Of a stretch of DNA of 10,572 nucleotides, positions 1 through 6,811 are shown in pieces. The position numbers were made by a program, and so were the translations under genes. The stretch lies in assembly GCA_002314775.1 (NCBI GenBank), contig DCHE01000092.1:1-10572 (forward strand). The letters run 5' to 3'. Numbering within the stretch: position 1 is the first letter of the stretch; the number at the start of each line of letters is the position of its first letter. The notes under the pieces were generated by a model that did not search any database, was not told the DNA's origin, and was given only the letters and a program-made list of their open reading frames with translations. This stretch comes from Lachnospiraceae bacterium UBA1760. Lineage in GTDB: Bacteria > Bacillota > Clostridia > Lachnospirales > Lachnospiraceae.

Positions 1-71
1 CCCTTACCACCAAGTAAGTTACGCATGGACATATTACCTTCAGCGAAAGTATAAACCCACTTGTTTGCCAT
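1..71 (-). CDS. ppdK: Pyruvate, phosphate dikinase, N-terminal 23 codons (partial)
   Basis: The start codon is at 69-71 and the gene runs off the left edge. The visible peptide begins MANKWVYTFAEGN and continues SMRNLLGGKG, the characteristic opening of pyruvate, phosphate dikinase (KxVYxFxEGxxxMRxLLGGKG). This cytoplasmic enzyme interconverts PEP, AMP and PPi with pyruvate, ATP and phosphate; in anaerobes it serves glycolysis or gluconeogenesis. The GGKG segment belongs to the N-terminal ATP-grasp nucleotide-binding domain. A perfect AGGAGG ribosome binding site lies at 82-87, 10 nt before the ATG, which fixes the start. The gene is in the same direction as the cassette array but has its own promoter (144-152), so it is probably a housekeeping neighbour rather than part of the array. 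Identification rests on a short peptide, but the motif is distinctive. Confidence 0.9.
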   Translation of the reverse strand, partial: MANKWVYTFAEGNMSMRNLLGGK

Positions 72-103
72 CTCTAATATACCTCCTAAGTATTTATTCT
101 TTT

Positions 104-139
104 AGTAACTTGAGCCCGGCAAGGCTCCGTCACGCTACT
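104..139 (-). promoter_or_regulatory. GC-rich leader hairpin upstream of ppdK
   Basis: An inner perfect stem GAGCC/GGCTC (112-116 with 123-127, 6-nt loop) is flanked by an outer complementary pair AGTA/TACT (104-107 with 136-139). It is a GC-rich island in an AT-rich gap and starts about where transcription should begin. No U-tract follows it on the minus strand, so it is not an intrinsic terminator. It may be a 5' UTR structure affecting stability or translation of ppdK, or a copy of a palindromic intergenic repeat. I do not recognise it as a known riboswitch. Confidence 0.4.
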
Positions 140-143
140 TCGA

Positions 144-152
144 ATTATATCA
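144..152 (-). promoter_or_regulatory. Extended -10 promoter for ppdK
   Basis: On the minus strand this reads TGATATAAT, a perfect TATAAT box with the TGn extension. At 17-nt spacing the -35 position (167-172) reads TTTCAA, a poor match, which an extended -10 can tolerate. The predicted transcription start is near 137, giving a 5' leader of about 65 nt before the ppdK ATG. The 140-nt gap between the D3 remnant and ppdK is otherwise AT-rich. Confidence 0.6.
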
Positions 153-211
153 TACAATATTTATTTTTGAAACAAAAAAATATCATTTTATAAATTTTTT
201 TAACTTTTACA

Positions 212-609
212 TTATTCCCTGGAATCTGGGCTTCCACCATAGAAACCAAATTCCGATTTGTAACCGGTATCAGTACTTGTCTCTGACGGACTATCAACAA
301 CAAGCTTTCTTCCATTAAGACTGATTTTTCCATCTTCATTTCCAATTTCACTTCTTATTTTTTCGTCCTCTTCAGTATCAAACTCTGCAGTTTTATTAGC
401 ATTATGGTATGCAGCCGCCATCGCCATGCCCTTTATTTCTGCCCCCATAAGAGAAAGCTTACTCTCATGCTCCTTCGCCTTTGCATGATTGTCATAGGAC
501 GTTCCATTTCTACGTGCATATCCGTCAAATTTTTTAAATCCTTAAAGTAATTTTTAGCAAACTGCTTAGCCTCTTCTCCATTAATCTTATCATCTCTTAA
601 ACCTGCCAT
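212..609 (-). pseudogene. D3: frameshifted, internally deleted paralogue of D2 (DUF805-tail protein)
   Basis: Translation starts at ATG 607-609, with a ribosome binding site (GAGGAG) lying inside the last codons of K3. The zero frame gives MAGLRDDKINGEEAKQFAKN then YFKD, clearly related to the D2 N-terminus (ISKEDIKQFIQKYFSSFKTF), and stops at 433 after 58 codons. The homologous sequence continues in the -1 frame from about 538 to 212: FKKFDGYARRNGTS, then a tail that matches D2 residues 276-352 at about 60 of 77 positions, including an identical GKISLNGRKLVVDSPSE block. D2 residues about 35-253, which hold all membrane segments and the Gly-rich linker, are absent. The deletion begins inside the opening motif of the DUF805 domain (FDGYA), so D3 is the derived, shortened form. 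One base is missing relative to D2 just before the TTTAAA at 533-538. It is probably a decaying gene; programmed or transcriptional slippage at the site is the alternative. Confidence 0.75.
532..538 (-). other. Slippery heptamer T TTA AAA at the D3 frame change
   Basis: In the zero frame the minus strand reads GAT TTA AAA AAT. T TTA AAA has the X XXY YYZ form of a -1 frameshift site and overlaps a run of six A. A -1 slip here enters exactly the frame that encodes the conserved tail, giving KDLKKFDGYA, which aligns without gap to SSFKTFDGYA of D2. The -1 frame is closed by TAA at 542-544, so the shift must occur downstream of that point, as this site does. I see no Shine-Dalgarno-like stimulator about 10 nt upstream and no strong downstream stem, so a plain one-base deletion remains the simpler reading. 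Confidence 0.4.
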
Positions 610-611
610 TA

Positions 612-2636
612 TTATCTCCTCAAATTTAAAAATCGAAATTTAGTAGCATCGGTCACATAAGATATGTTATCTAACAAATCCTTTGCTGTAGCTGGTGAAG
701 TCTTAGCTTGATCTTCCATCTTTTTTCTTTTTGCAATAAGTGCGGACTTAAGTGTTTCAAATCTTTGTACCATTTTATCCATATACTTTGGCTCAATATA
801 ATTTGCCATATTCTGTCTTAGTAGCTCTGGAGTTATGGTCATAACCGATTCATAAAGAGATCTCGGGCAATAGTCAAAGTCAAATTCATACGTACCATCA
901 TCCTTAAGCACATTATATAAATTGTCAACTTTACCAAATGACATATCGTGATCAATCCCCTTAACACTAGTAATAGTAATCGATTTATCACTTCTGTCAT
1001 ATACATAATCAACCATAATGTTACTAGCATGCCTATCAGCCTGACCTGAAACTGCATCCATGAATCTAAGTGTTATAATCTGATCCACTGCTTTCTTTGT
1101 AAGTAGAAACTGTGGACCTGGATCATCATCGTCCCAAGCAGGATACTGTTTTTTTAAGCGTTCAAACATGTTCATAACTGACAAAAGAGTTTTCCCAGCT
1201 GCCTCCTCCATAATAAAGCCCTGAGTTTCCTTGTTGCCACTTTTCAACACTGCATCCTGGGATTTAACAACAACATCCTCTGCATCAAAAAGAAATGCAA
1301 GATGCTCAGTTGCATAATTACGCAGTGTCATATCATCACCTGTTTCAAGCTTCGCATTCACCTGCGCCACAGCTATGGCATTGGCATTTTTTCCATTACT
1401 TAATGCAATTTGAAATATATCTTTGGAATCAACGATTATTCCCTCTCGACGAAGATAATCTGATACAGATTTAGCTGTATCATCCGCTTGTGCAAGTATT
1501 TTATTCGCCTTAGCTTGGTCATGGGTTCTGTTAGCCATATTATTCTGGTGCCATATGCTTGCAAAGCAACTTGTCATTTCTTTGGCTGCAGGTTCATTTT
1601 TCCTTAATACATCCAATATCTGTAATCCTATATCACTATCAAATTTATTAAAGGATTTAAACATTAGTTCTACAGGGTCTCCAACCTTTTCATCACCCTT
1701 GAAATAAACCTGCTCCCTGCCATGCATTAATTTATAAACTACGCTAGTTCCTGCTCCCGAATCATCAACCTGCGACTGCGGTGTAATTGTCTCACTTATA
1801 AAAGTACTCTCGAACAAATCATGCCATTTTACACTCTTCCTTCCTTCCTGTCCAAGCTTCTTTGATATATCTAAAGCTCTACTCTCAAGCCTAACAATTA
1901 AACCACCTATACTTTCAGCATCTGATGTAAGATCCGCGAAGGTTTTCAAGGTTTCATCCTTATATGCAATTTCAGCCTTAAGAACTTCTTTTTTTTCTGC
2001 ATCCATTTCAGATAGTATGCTTGAATCCAGGTTACCCATTATTACATTTACCTGACTTTTTAGTTCTTCGAGATTCTTTTTTACGTAACCAAACATTGTT
2101 GTTATAGTATAAAGGGTTGCCTTAAAAAAATCTTCTTCTCTTTCTAGCTTCTTGTCACCAAATCTGATAATATCACCAAGCATAGCTGCTGTATTCTGCA
2201 GTTTACTTGTCAGTCCCATTTGCTGATAAAATTCTTGCTGGCTCAGATAATTTAAGCTAAGCATAAGCTTTGAAGCAAATTTTTCAAGATTTCCGCTTTG
2301 AGTATCGGCAGCTGGAGTGCTATTAGACTTCTGTGCCTGAACCAGCATAATATGCTTAAACTGTTCACGTCTTTCTTGTCTTATTTTTTCCTTTTCTTCT
2401 TCCTTTCCATCTCTTCCAGCAGCATCGATTCTTCGCTTTTCAGCCTTTGAGAACTTTCTTGTAACATAGCTTTCCTCAAGCTGCTTTACATATAATAGAT
2501 TCTCATCCTCCTCATAAAGCTTGAGGTCTTTGGTATTACTATTTTGAGTCTTAAAAATATCTCCGGAAACCTCAAATGCTTCCGCATTAATCGTTCCAGT
2601 CTGTTCTATAATCTTACGTTTTGCGTATTCCTTCAT
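612..2636 (-). CDS. K3: atypical kinase-like protein (DRHxxN, PI3/4-kinase-like fold)
   Basis: The protein has 674 aa, with no signal peptide or membrane segment. Residues 1-270 are largely helical and charged, with conserved blocks at 121-132 (ASKLMLSLNYLS), 149-163 and 171-189 (MFGYVKKN); I do not recognise this half. A kinase-like core follows: possible nucleotide loop DSGAGTSVVYK (292-302), VYFKG with candidate ATP-binding Lys313, helix Glu444 in ATEHLAFLF, hinge-like GFIMEE (473-478), catalytic loop GQADRHASNIMV (531-542: Asp534, His536, Asn539) and GIDHDMSFG (560-568, metal-binding Asp562). DRHxSNIMV strongly resembles the PI3K catalytic loop, so it may phosphorylate a lipid or protein; an AMPylase-like activity cannot be excluded. 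The start has AAGGAG 11 nt upstream. It lies 15 nt after G3, and its last codons (TTG AGG AGA TAA) supply the ribosome binding site of D3. It is closer to K1 than to K2. Confidence 0.75.
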   Translation of the reverse strand: MKEYAKRKIIEQTGTINAEAFEVSGDIFKTQNSNTKDLKLYEEDENLLYVKQLEESYVTRKFSKAEKRRIDAAGRDGKEEEKEKIRQERREQFKHIMLVQAQKSNSTPAADTQSGNLEKFASKLMLSLNYLSQQEFYQQMGLTSKLQNTAAMLGDIIRFGDKKLEREEDFFKATLYTITTMFGYVKKNLEELKSQVNVIMGNLDSSILSEMDAEKKEVLKAEIAYKDETLKTFADLTSDAESIGGLIVRLESRALDISKKLGQEGRKSVKWHDLFESTFISETITPQSQVDDSGAGTSVVYKLMHGREQVYFKGDEKVGDPVELMFKSFNKFDSDIGLQILDVLRKNEPAAKEMTSCFASIWHQNNMANRTHDQAKANKILAQADDTAKSVSDYLRREGIIVDSKDIFQIALSNGKNANAIAVAQVNAKLETGDDMTLRNYATEHLAFLFDAEDVVVKSQDAVLKSGNKETQGFIMEEAAGKTLLSVMNMFERLKKQYPAWDDDDPGPQFLLTKKAVDQIITLRFMDAVSGQADRHASNIMVDYVYDRSDKSITITSVKGIDHDMSFGKVDNLYNVLKDDGTYEFDFDYCPRSLYESVMTITPELLRQNMANYIEPKYMDKMVQRFETLKSALIAKRKKMEDQAKTSPATAKDLLDNISYVTDATKFRFLNLRR

Positions 2637-2651
2637 ATTCTAAATTTCTCC

Positions 2652-3524
2652 TTACTCTCGAATTTTTAATTTAAGTGCTGAATATTTTCTTGTTCCGTAT
2701 TCAGTTACAAGCCTTTTAAAAATCCTTCTAGCATCATCATTTATAACAGTTGTTTCGATTATAACATCCTCACCATATTTTTTTTCTGTGGCTTTTACGG
2801 CTGATGCCAGAACCGGAGCAAGATACTTTGTTTTCCCCTTATCACAAGCAAGATATCTAAGTGTCACTCTGCCATCAAATTCAGACCCAAGTACGAACGC
2901 ACATATTTCTTCGTCCTCCATTACAACCATACTGCATTTATTATCCATTTCCTTACACACTTGAACCAAAGGCAATTCCCATATATTTACCTTAGAATGA
3001 AGCCATATATCCTTTAGTGCATTTTGAGAAATATCCCTTCTATTCTTGAATTCACCAAGTGACATTACATTTTTGCTCTTGCCATTTCTAAATAATGCCT
3101 CATTTTTTAATACTTCACTTAACTTAAACACAAGTATTTCGCTTCTAGCCTCAGTCCAGGAATATCCAAGATTTCTAAGCAGGCGTACCATATCTGTATA
3201 TTTCTTTCTATCATAAGGAAAGACTACATAGATATTTTTAACCCAATCTATCTCAGCGCAGGTCGAGAATAGAATCGTATGAAGTCGAAGTGCAACTCCT
3301 TGCCCTCTCATATCACTTCTTACCATGAGCCAATCAATCCTTACAGACCCAGCATCCTCTAAAAGCTCATATACAAGGACTCCGACAATATTATCATCAT
3401 CACCATCCGATGCAACAATGACGCTCTTTTTTCCTATGGCTGCCTCATATGCAAGTGTAGCATCCATAAATACTTTTGCATTATCAATTGTCCTTGCATC
3501 CTCTGCCAAATAATAATTAACCAT
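2652..3524 (-). CDS. G3: GNAT-family acetyltransferase-like protein (two-half architecture)
   Basis: The protein has 290 aa. The N-terminal half (about 1-137) is a GNAT fold: the strand before motif A is VRIDWLMV, followed by the acetyl-CoA pyrophosphate-binding loop RGQGVA (73-78) and the helix LRLHTILFS. The 'MVRLLRNLGYSW' segment (112-123) matches the usual late GNAT 'GF/GY' element. Residues about 155-290 resemble a second, degenerate GNAT half (CSMVVMEDEEICAFVL, then ETTVINDDARRIFKRL) without a clear RxxGxG loop. GNAT enzymes transfer an acyl group from acyl-CoA to amines on proteins or small molecules; the substrate here is unknown. I chose ATG at 3522-3524, 8 nt from a GGGGG(A) ribosome binding site, over the GTG at 3525-3527. 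K3 begins 15 nt after its stop, so the two are almost certainly co-translated. It is most like G1. Confidence 0.75.
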   Translation of the reverse strand: MVNYYLAEDARTIDNAKVFMDATLAYEAAIGKKSVIVASDGDDDNIVGVLVYELLEDAGSVRIDWLMVRSDMRGQGVALRLHTILFSTCAEIDWVKNIYVVFPYDRKKYTDMVRLLRNLGYSWTEARSEILVFKLSEVLKNEALFRNGKSKNVMSLGEFKNRRDISQNALKDIWLHSKVNIWELPLVQVCKEMDNKCSMVVMEDEEICAFVLGSEFDGRVTLRYLACDKGKTKYLAPVLASAVKATEKKYGEDVIIETTVINDDARRIFKRLVTEYGTRKYSALKLKIRE

Positions 3525-3573
3525 CACCTTTTCCCCCTGATACTAATACTTTCTATTAAAAATCTTTAGAATT

Positions 3574-3590
3574 TATTGGCCAATATTATA
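3574..3590 (-). promoter_or_regulatory. Possible promoter -10 with overlapping palindromic operator before G3
   Basis: In the 83-nt gap between D2 and G3, a TATAAT hexamer (3585-3590 on the minus strand) abuts a perfect 12-bp palindrome TATTGGCCAATA (3574-3585), which would cover the transcription start. No good -35 is visible at 16-18 nt. If real, it would give module 3 its own regulated start; the box could also be chance in AT-rich DNA. Confidence 0.3.
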
Positions 3591-3607
3591 TTTCTTTCTA
3601 ATTGACA

Positions 3608-4666
3608 CTATTCAGAATCCGAACTGCCACCGTAGAAACCAAACTCTGATTTATAGCCTGTATTCTGACTAACCTCAGAAGGACTGTCAACAACAAGCTT
3701 TCTGCCATTTAAGCTGATTTTTCCCTCTTCATTTCCTACTTCAGCTCTGATTTTTTCATCTTCAGCCGCATCATATTCTTCAGTGACTCTGGCATTATTG
3801 TAGGCTGCTGCCATAGCCATCCCCTGGAGCTCAGCACCCATCATCTTGAGCTTTCTTTCATGCTCATCAGACTTTTCTGTCGCCCAGGATGATCCATTAT
3901 TTCTGCGTGAGCTATAATTTACATGCTGCGCATTATCAATGTCCGATAAATCCACCTTGTAGGAATTGTATGCATTGTCCTTATACTTATCAAAATCATT
4001 TGCACCGGCGAACTTATCATGACCGTCTCCTCCATTTCCGCCATTACCGCCATTTTCATCCTCATCTAATACACTGTATTTTATTTTGTTATTTCTTGCA
4101 AATTCCGCTGCCTTTTTTCTATCTTCTTCCTCCTTAAGCATCATCTTTTTAACCTTTTCACCTCTTGGTAACGAAAAGAGTATTAAAAGTACTATACCAA
4201 GTATTCCAAAAAACAATATATTAAATGACCCTGCAGCTATAATAAGAAGGATTACATAGATAGGCATAAATGCAAATGGTATACCGGCATCTCTAAATCT
4301 TCTTGCACACAGCGATGGAAACGGCACAAATACACCAATCAGTATAATAATTCCAAAAATCGCAATAATTCTTGATACATTACCATCCTTCCAGATATCA
4401 CTCCAATTGATAATTACTCGGTAACGTCTGTGTCTTCCATAGCCAGACATCCTTGATACATAGTCAATTTTATCAATTAAGATTGCCGAATACTTTACTA
4501 TCTCAATAAGAGCAATTTCGAGAGCAAAAAGAAGTGTACAAAATATCTGTCCCTCTGTCTTCGACGCATAACCGTCAAAGGTTTTAAAACTCGAAAAATA
4601 CTTCTGAATAAATTGCTTAATATCTTCTTTTGATATCTTTCCTCTTAAGTTTCTGCCATAATTCAT
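3608..4666 (-). CDS. D2: DUF805-type membrane protein with conserved cytoplasmic tail
   Basis: The protein has 352 aa. After an N-terminal segment (KISKEDIKQFIQKYF) comes a DUF805-like domain: opening FDGYASKTEG (about 30-39), membrane segments at about 40-66, 98-116, 129-145 and 147-166, and the family-like PSLCARRFRDAG motif (117-128), where the usual form is PSLAVTVRRLHDTG. A charged stretch (170-195) leads to a Gly/Asn-rich linker ENGGNGGNGGDG (204-215), then a soluble tail to the C-terminus. The tail (276-352) contains GKISLNGRKLVVDSPSE and GYKSEFGFYGG, nearly identical in D3. By the positive-inside rule the tail is probably cytoplasmic. DUF805 has no established biochemical role. The start has GAGGAG 8 nt upstream and lies 24 nt after K2, so it is co-expressed with K2. 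It may be the membrane anchor or substrate for the linked kinase and acetyltransferase; that is inference. Confidence 0.75.
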   Translation of the reverse strand: MNYGRNLRGKISKEDIKQFIQKYFSSFKTFDGYASKTEGQIFCTLLFALEIALIEIVKYSAILIDKIDYVSRMSGYGRHRRYRVIINWSDIWKDGNVSRIIAIFGIIILIGVFVPFPSLCARRFRDAGIPFAFMPIYVILLIIAAGSFNILFFGILGIVLLILFSLPRGEKVKKMMLKEEEDRKKAAEFARNNKIKYSVLDEDENGGNGGNGGDGHDKFAGANDFDKYKDNAYNSYKVDLSDIDNAQHVNYSSRRNNGSSWATEKSDEHERKLKMMGAELQGMAMAAAYNNARVTEEYDAAEDEKIRAEVGNEEGKISLNGRKLVVDSPSEVSQNTGYKSEFGFYGGSSDSE

Positions 4667-4690
4667 CTTTACTACTCCTCAAACAAATAA

Positions 4691-6694
4691 TTACACATGG
4701 AAATTATAAGTATTTAGTCTCAACAATTCTTCCCCTCCGTTTACATCGAAGAAATCCTTATGCTGAGCATCCAGCTTCTTTTTCTTATCAATTAGTGCAT
4801 TCTTTAATCCTTCAAATCTTTTGACAAGCATAGGAATGTATTCAGGTTCAACATAATTGGCCATATTTATTGTCAAAAGCTCTGGAGTAATGGTCATAAC
4901 GCACTCGTACAAATCTCTCGGACAGTAATCATACTTCCATTCATTATTCTCTACCAGTTCGAATATTTTATCATAATTACCAAAAGCCATATCATTGTCA
5001 ATTCCAATTACGTCAGTAATGGTAATTTGCCCCGTCTCCTTGTTAACTGTATGCTTCACCATAACATTTCCCTCATGCCTGTCAATCTGTCCAGCCATAA
5101 TATCCATAAATTTAAGCTTATAGAACTTATCTCTTGCAGCCAATGAAAGCACAGGTGGCGGTGTCTCAAGATGCTCCTTTCTCCTTTCTTCCCTCAGCTT
5201 ATAAAATTCATTTAGGACGTCATTTAATTCTTTTCCTGAACCCTCCTGCATAACAAAGCCAGAAATCATACCTTCATTTGTAAAGATTTTTGCAGCCGAT
5301 GATTTTACAACGAGATCATCAGAATCAAATAAAAATGCCAGATGCTCTGTTGCAAAATTACGTTTATCAAGGCTGGCTCCTCCGCTTAGCTTAGCCCTTT
5401 CCATTGCAACTACAACTGCATTCATCTCTTTCGCAATTTCGCTTTTTGCTATTTTAAGTGCTGTCTCTTCATCAAGCTCATATTTATCTCCGAGAGAAAA
5501 ATTCAGCTGAGTTACTGATGAAGTAATATTTCTTTTTTTGTTCTCTATGCCCAAAATAACAGCATTTAGCTTCTCCTGAGTTTTCTTTTTTTCCTCCTCA
5601 GTCATCTCTTTTTCTTTCAAATCCTTTTCAAGCGCTAGCTTATCTGCTTCTGCTTTCTGTAACTCATCCTTTGTGCCTGCAAGTGCTGTAAGAGCTAATA
5701 AGAAATCTAAAGTTCTTGGTGTGCTGCTTGTCACATAATCTATAAGTTCCTCTTTTCCCTTGACACCCCTGAATATTTTTTCTGTAAAATATTTCTTTGC
5801 ATCAGGCACTTCTTCTTTTCCCTTGAAATACACATTACGACCATGGTCATCCAGCTTGTAAACGACACTTGTTCCAGCTCCTGTATCAGCCATATCCTTT
5901 TGAACAACAAATGTATTAGCTAATTTTGCCTGATTATATATGTCTGCCCATCTGGTTGCGGATTTTTTCTGCAATTCTTCTGAAGCCTTTGTCTCAATTT
6001 GAAGCATTGTATTTCCCAAATCCTCGGCGCTCTTACTAAGTAAGTCCACTACCGCCTTCGCATCATCTACAGCCTCTTTATCCTTGCTTCTAACCTTTTT
6101 TTCAGCATCCAGCTTGACCTCATCTCTTATACTCAGTATATTCTTAGTCACATATCCAAACATAGTTGTAACTGTATAAAGTGATGCCTTGAAAAGCTCC
6201 GGAGTATAATCCACCTTTTTTTCACCAAACTTTACAATATCGCCGAGCATAGCTGCCGTTGTTTGCATCTTATTACCCAGGTCTGTTCCTTTATATCTAT
6301 TTTGCATACTGAGATAGTTAAGGCTAAGCATAAGTCTTGCTGCATGTGTTTCAATTGGATAATTGTACTCAAGTCCCTTTTCAATATTTGCCTGAAACAG
6401 CATCTTCTGTCTAAATTCTTTTTTTCTGTCCTTCTCAATTTTCTTTGCAACTGATCGTTTCTTTTCAAAGGTGCCGACGTTCATCACCTGGTCCATCTCT
6501 TCTATGGTGTAACCCCTGGTAAGGTATTTTTCTTCCTGCGCCTTAATGAATTCTATATTTTTTTCTTCATCATATAATTCTTTATCCTTTAACTCACCAG
6601 TAGTGCTGTTTCTGAACATATAGGTAATTACTCCGTCAACTTCACTTGCCTTCTCTACTGATTTTTTTAACATTTTATCTAGGTATTCCCTCAT
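4691..6694 (-). CDS. K2: atypical kinase-like protein, divergent paralogue
   Basis: The protein has 667 aa from ATG 6692-6694. An in-frame ATG 28 codons upstream (6776-6778) is rejected: it has no ribosome binding site and its extension is encoded by the palindromic element. The chosen ATG has AGGAGG at 6703-6708, 8 nt away, and gives MREYLDK, matching MKEYAKR of K1 and K3. The layout is the same: unknown N-terminal half with MLSLNYLS, AAMLGDIVKFG and TTMFGYV blocks, then DTGAGTSVVYK (270-280), Lys291 in VYFKG, Glu450 in ATEHLAFLF, DRHEGNVMV (538-546) and GIDNDMAFG (564-572). All expected catalytic residues are present. A Lys/Glu-rich predicted coiled coil (about 340-388) sits between nucleotide loop and helix-Glu motif, in a region poorly conserved among the paralogues. 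It ends NTYNFHV rather than with the LRR/MRR ending of K1 and K3. Confidence 0.75.
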   Translation of the reverse strand: MREYLDKMLKKSVEKASEVDGVITYMFRNSTTGELKDKELYDEEKNIEFIKAQEEKYLTRGYTIEEMDQVMNVGTFEKKRSVAKKIEKDRKKEFRQKMLFQANIEKGLEYNYPIETHAARLMLSLNYLSMQNRYKGTDLGNKMQTTAAMLGDIVKFGEKKVDYTPELFKASLYTVTTMFGYVTKNILSIRDEVKLDAEKKVRSKDKEAVDDAKAVVDLLSKSAEDLGNTMLQIETKASEELQKKSATRWADIYNQAKLANTFVVQKDMADTGAGTSVVYKLDDHGRNVYFKGKEEVPDAKKYFTEKIFRGVKGKEELIDYVTSSTPRTLDFLLALTALAGTKDELQKAEADKLALEKDLKEKEMTEEEKKKTQEKLNAVILGIENKKRNITSSVTQLNFSLGDKYELDEETALKIAKSEIAKEMNAVVVAMERAKLSGGASLDKRNFATEHLAFLFDSDDLVVKSSAAKIFTNEGMISGFVMQEGSGKELNDVLNEFYKLREERRKEHLETPPPVLSLAARDKFYKLKFMDIMAGQIDRHEGNVMVKHTVNKETGQITITDVIGIDNDMAFGNYDKIFELVENNEWKYDYCPRDLYECVMTITPELLTINMANYVEPEYIPMLVKRFEGLKNALIDKKKKLDAQHKDFFDVNGGEELLRLNTYNFHV

Positions 6695-6722
6695 TCTGTA
6701 ATCCTCCTTGTATAATATGTAA

Positions 6723-6763
6723 GTCGCATCCAACTCCCCGCTTACGCGGGTCCCCTCTGCGAC
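6723..6763 (-). repeat. GC-rich palindromic intergenic element between G2 and K2
   Basis: An outer stem GTCGCA/TGCGAC (6723-6728 with 6758-6763) encloses an inner stem CCCGC/GCGGG (6737-6741 with 6746-6750) closed, on the transcribed strand, by a GUAA tetraloop of the stable GNRA class. Internal loops are 7 and 8 nt. The G/C content is far above its surroundings. The G2-K2 gap is 125 nt where the matching G1-K1 and G3-K3 gaps are 15 nt, so about 110 nt seems to have been inserted here. It resembles REP/MITE-type palindromic repeats; copy number elsewhere in the genome is unknown. Confidence 0.5.
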
Positions 6764-6768
6764 AGGTC

Positions 6769-6811
6769 GGAGGAACATTCCGAATCATGACTTCGTCATG
6801 ATGGTTCCTCC
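6769..6811 (-). promoter_or_regulatory. Nested hairpin sequestering an orphan Shine-Dalgarno, with a 4-codon mini-ORF
   Basis: On the minus strand, just after the G2 stop, AGGAGG precedes ATG ACG AAG TCA TGA (M-T-K-S-stop) by 7 nt. The ATG lies in a perfect 8-bp hairpin ATCATGAC-GAA-GTCATGAT (6784-6802). The ribosome binding sequence GGAGGAAC (6804-6811) is complementary to GTTCCTCC (6769-6776), forming an outer 8-bp stem. It may be the original K2 translation signal stranded by insertion, one end of the palindromic element, or an RNA structure tuning K2 expression. No U-tract follows, so it is not a standard terminator. Confidence 0.45.

Noticed and set aside
173..205. A/T-only inverted repeat downstream of D3 as a terminator
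   Set aside because: On the minus strand A-runs face T-runs, but no G/C pairs support a stem, so a stable intrinsic terminator is not convincing.
933..1046. K proteins as HipA-type toxin kinases
   Set aside because: The loop reads DRHxSNIMV with a following GIDxDMxFG, closer to PI3/4-kinase-like proteins than to the HipA signature, and no HipB-like DNA-binding partner is encoded nearby.
4029..4056. Gly/Asn-rich run in D2 as a tandem repeat or CRISPR-like array
   Set aside because: It is a short in-frame GGN coding repeat forming a flexible linker; there are no spacers or longer repeats.
6695..6778. N-terminal extension of K2 by 28 residues to an upstream ATG
   Set aside because: The upstream ATG has no ribosome binding site, the extension is encoded by the palindromic element, and K1 and K3 begin at the residue matching the downstream ATG, which has a perfect AGGAGG.
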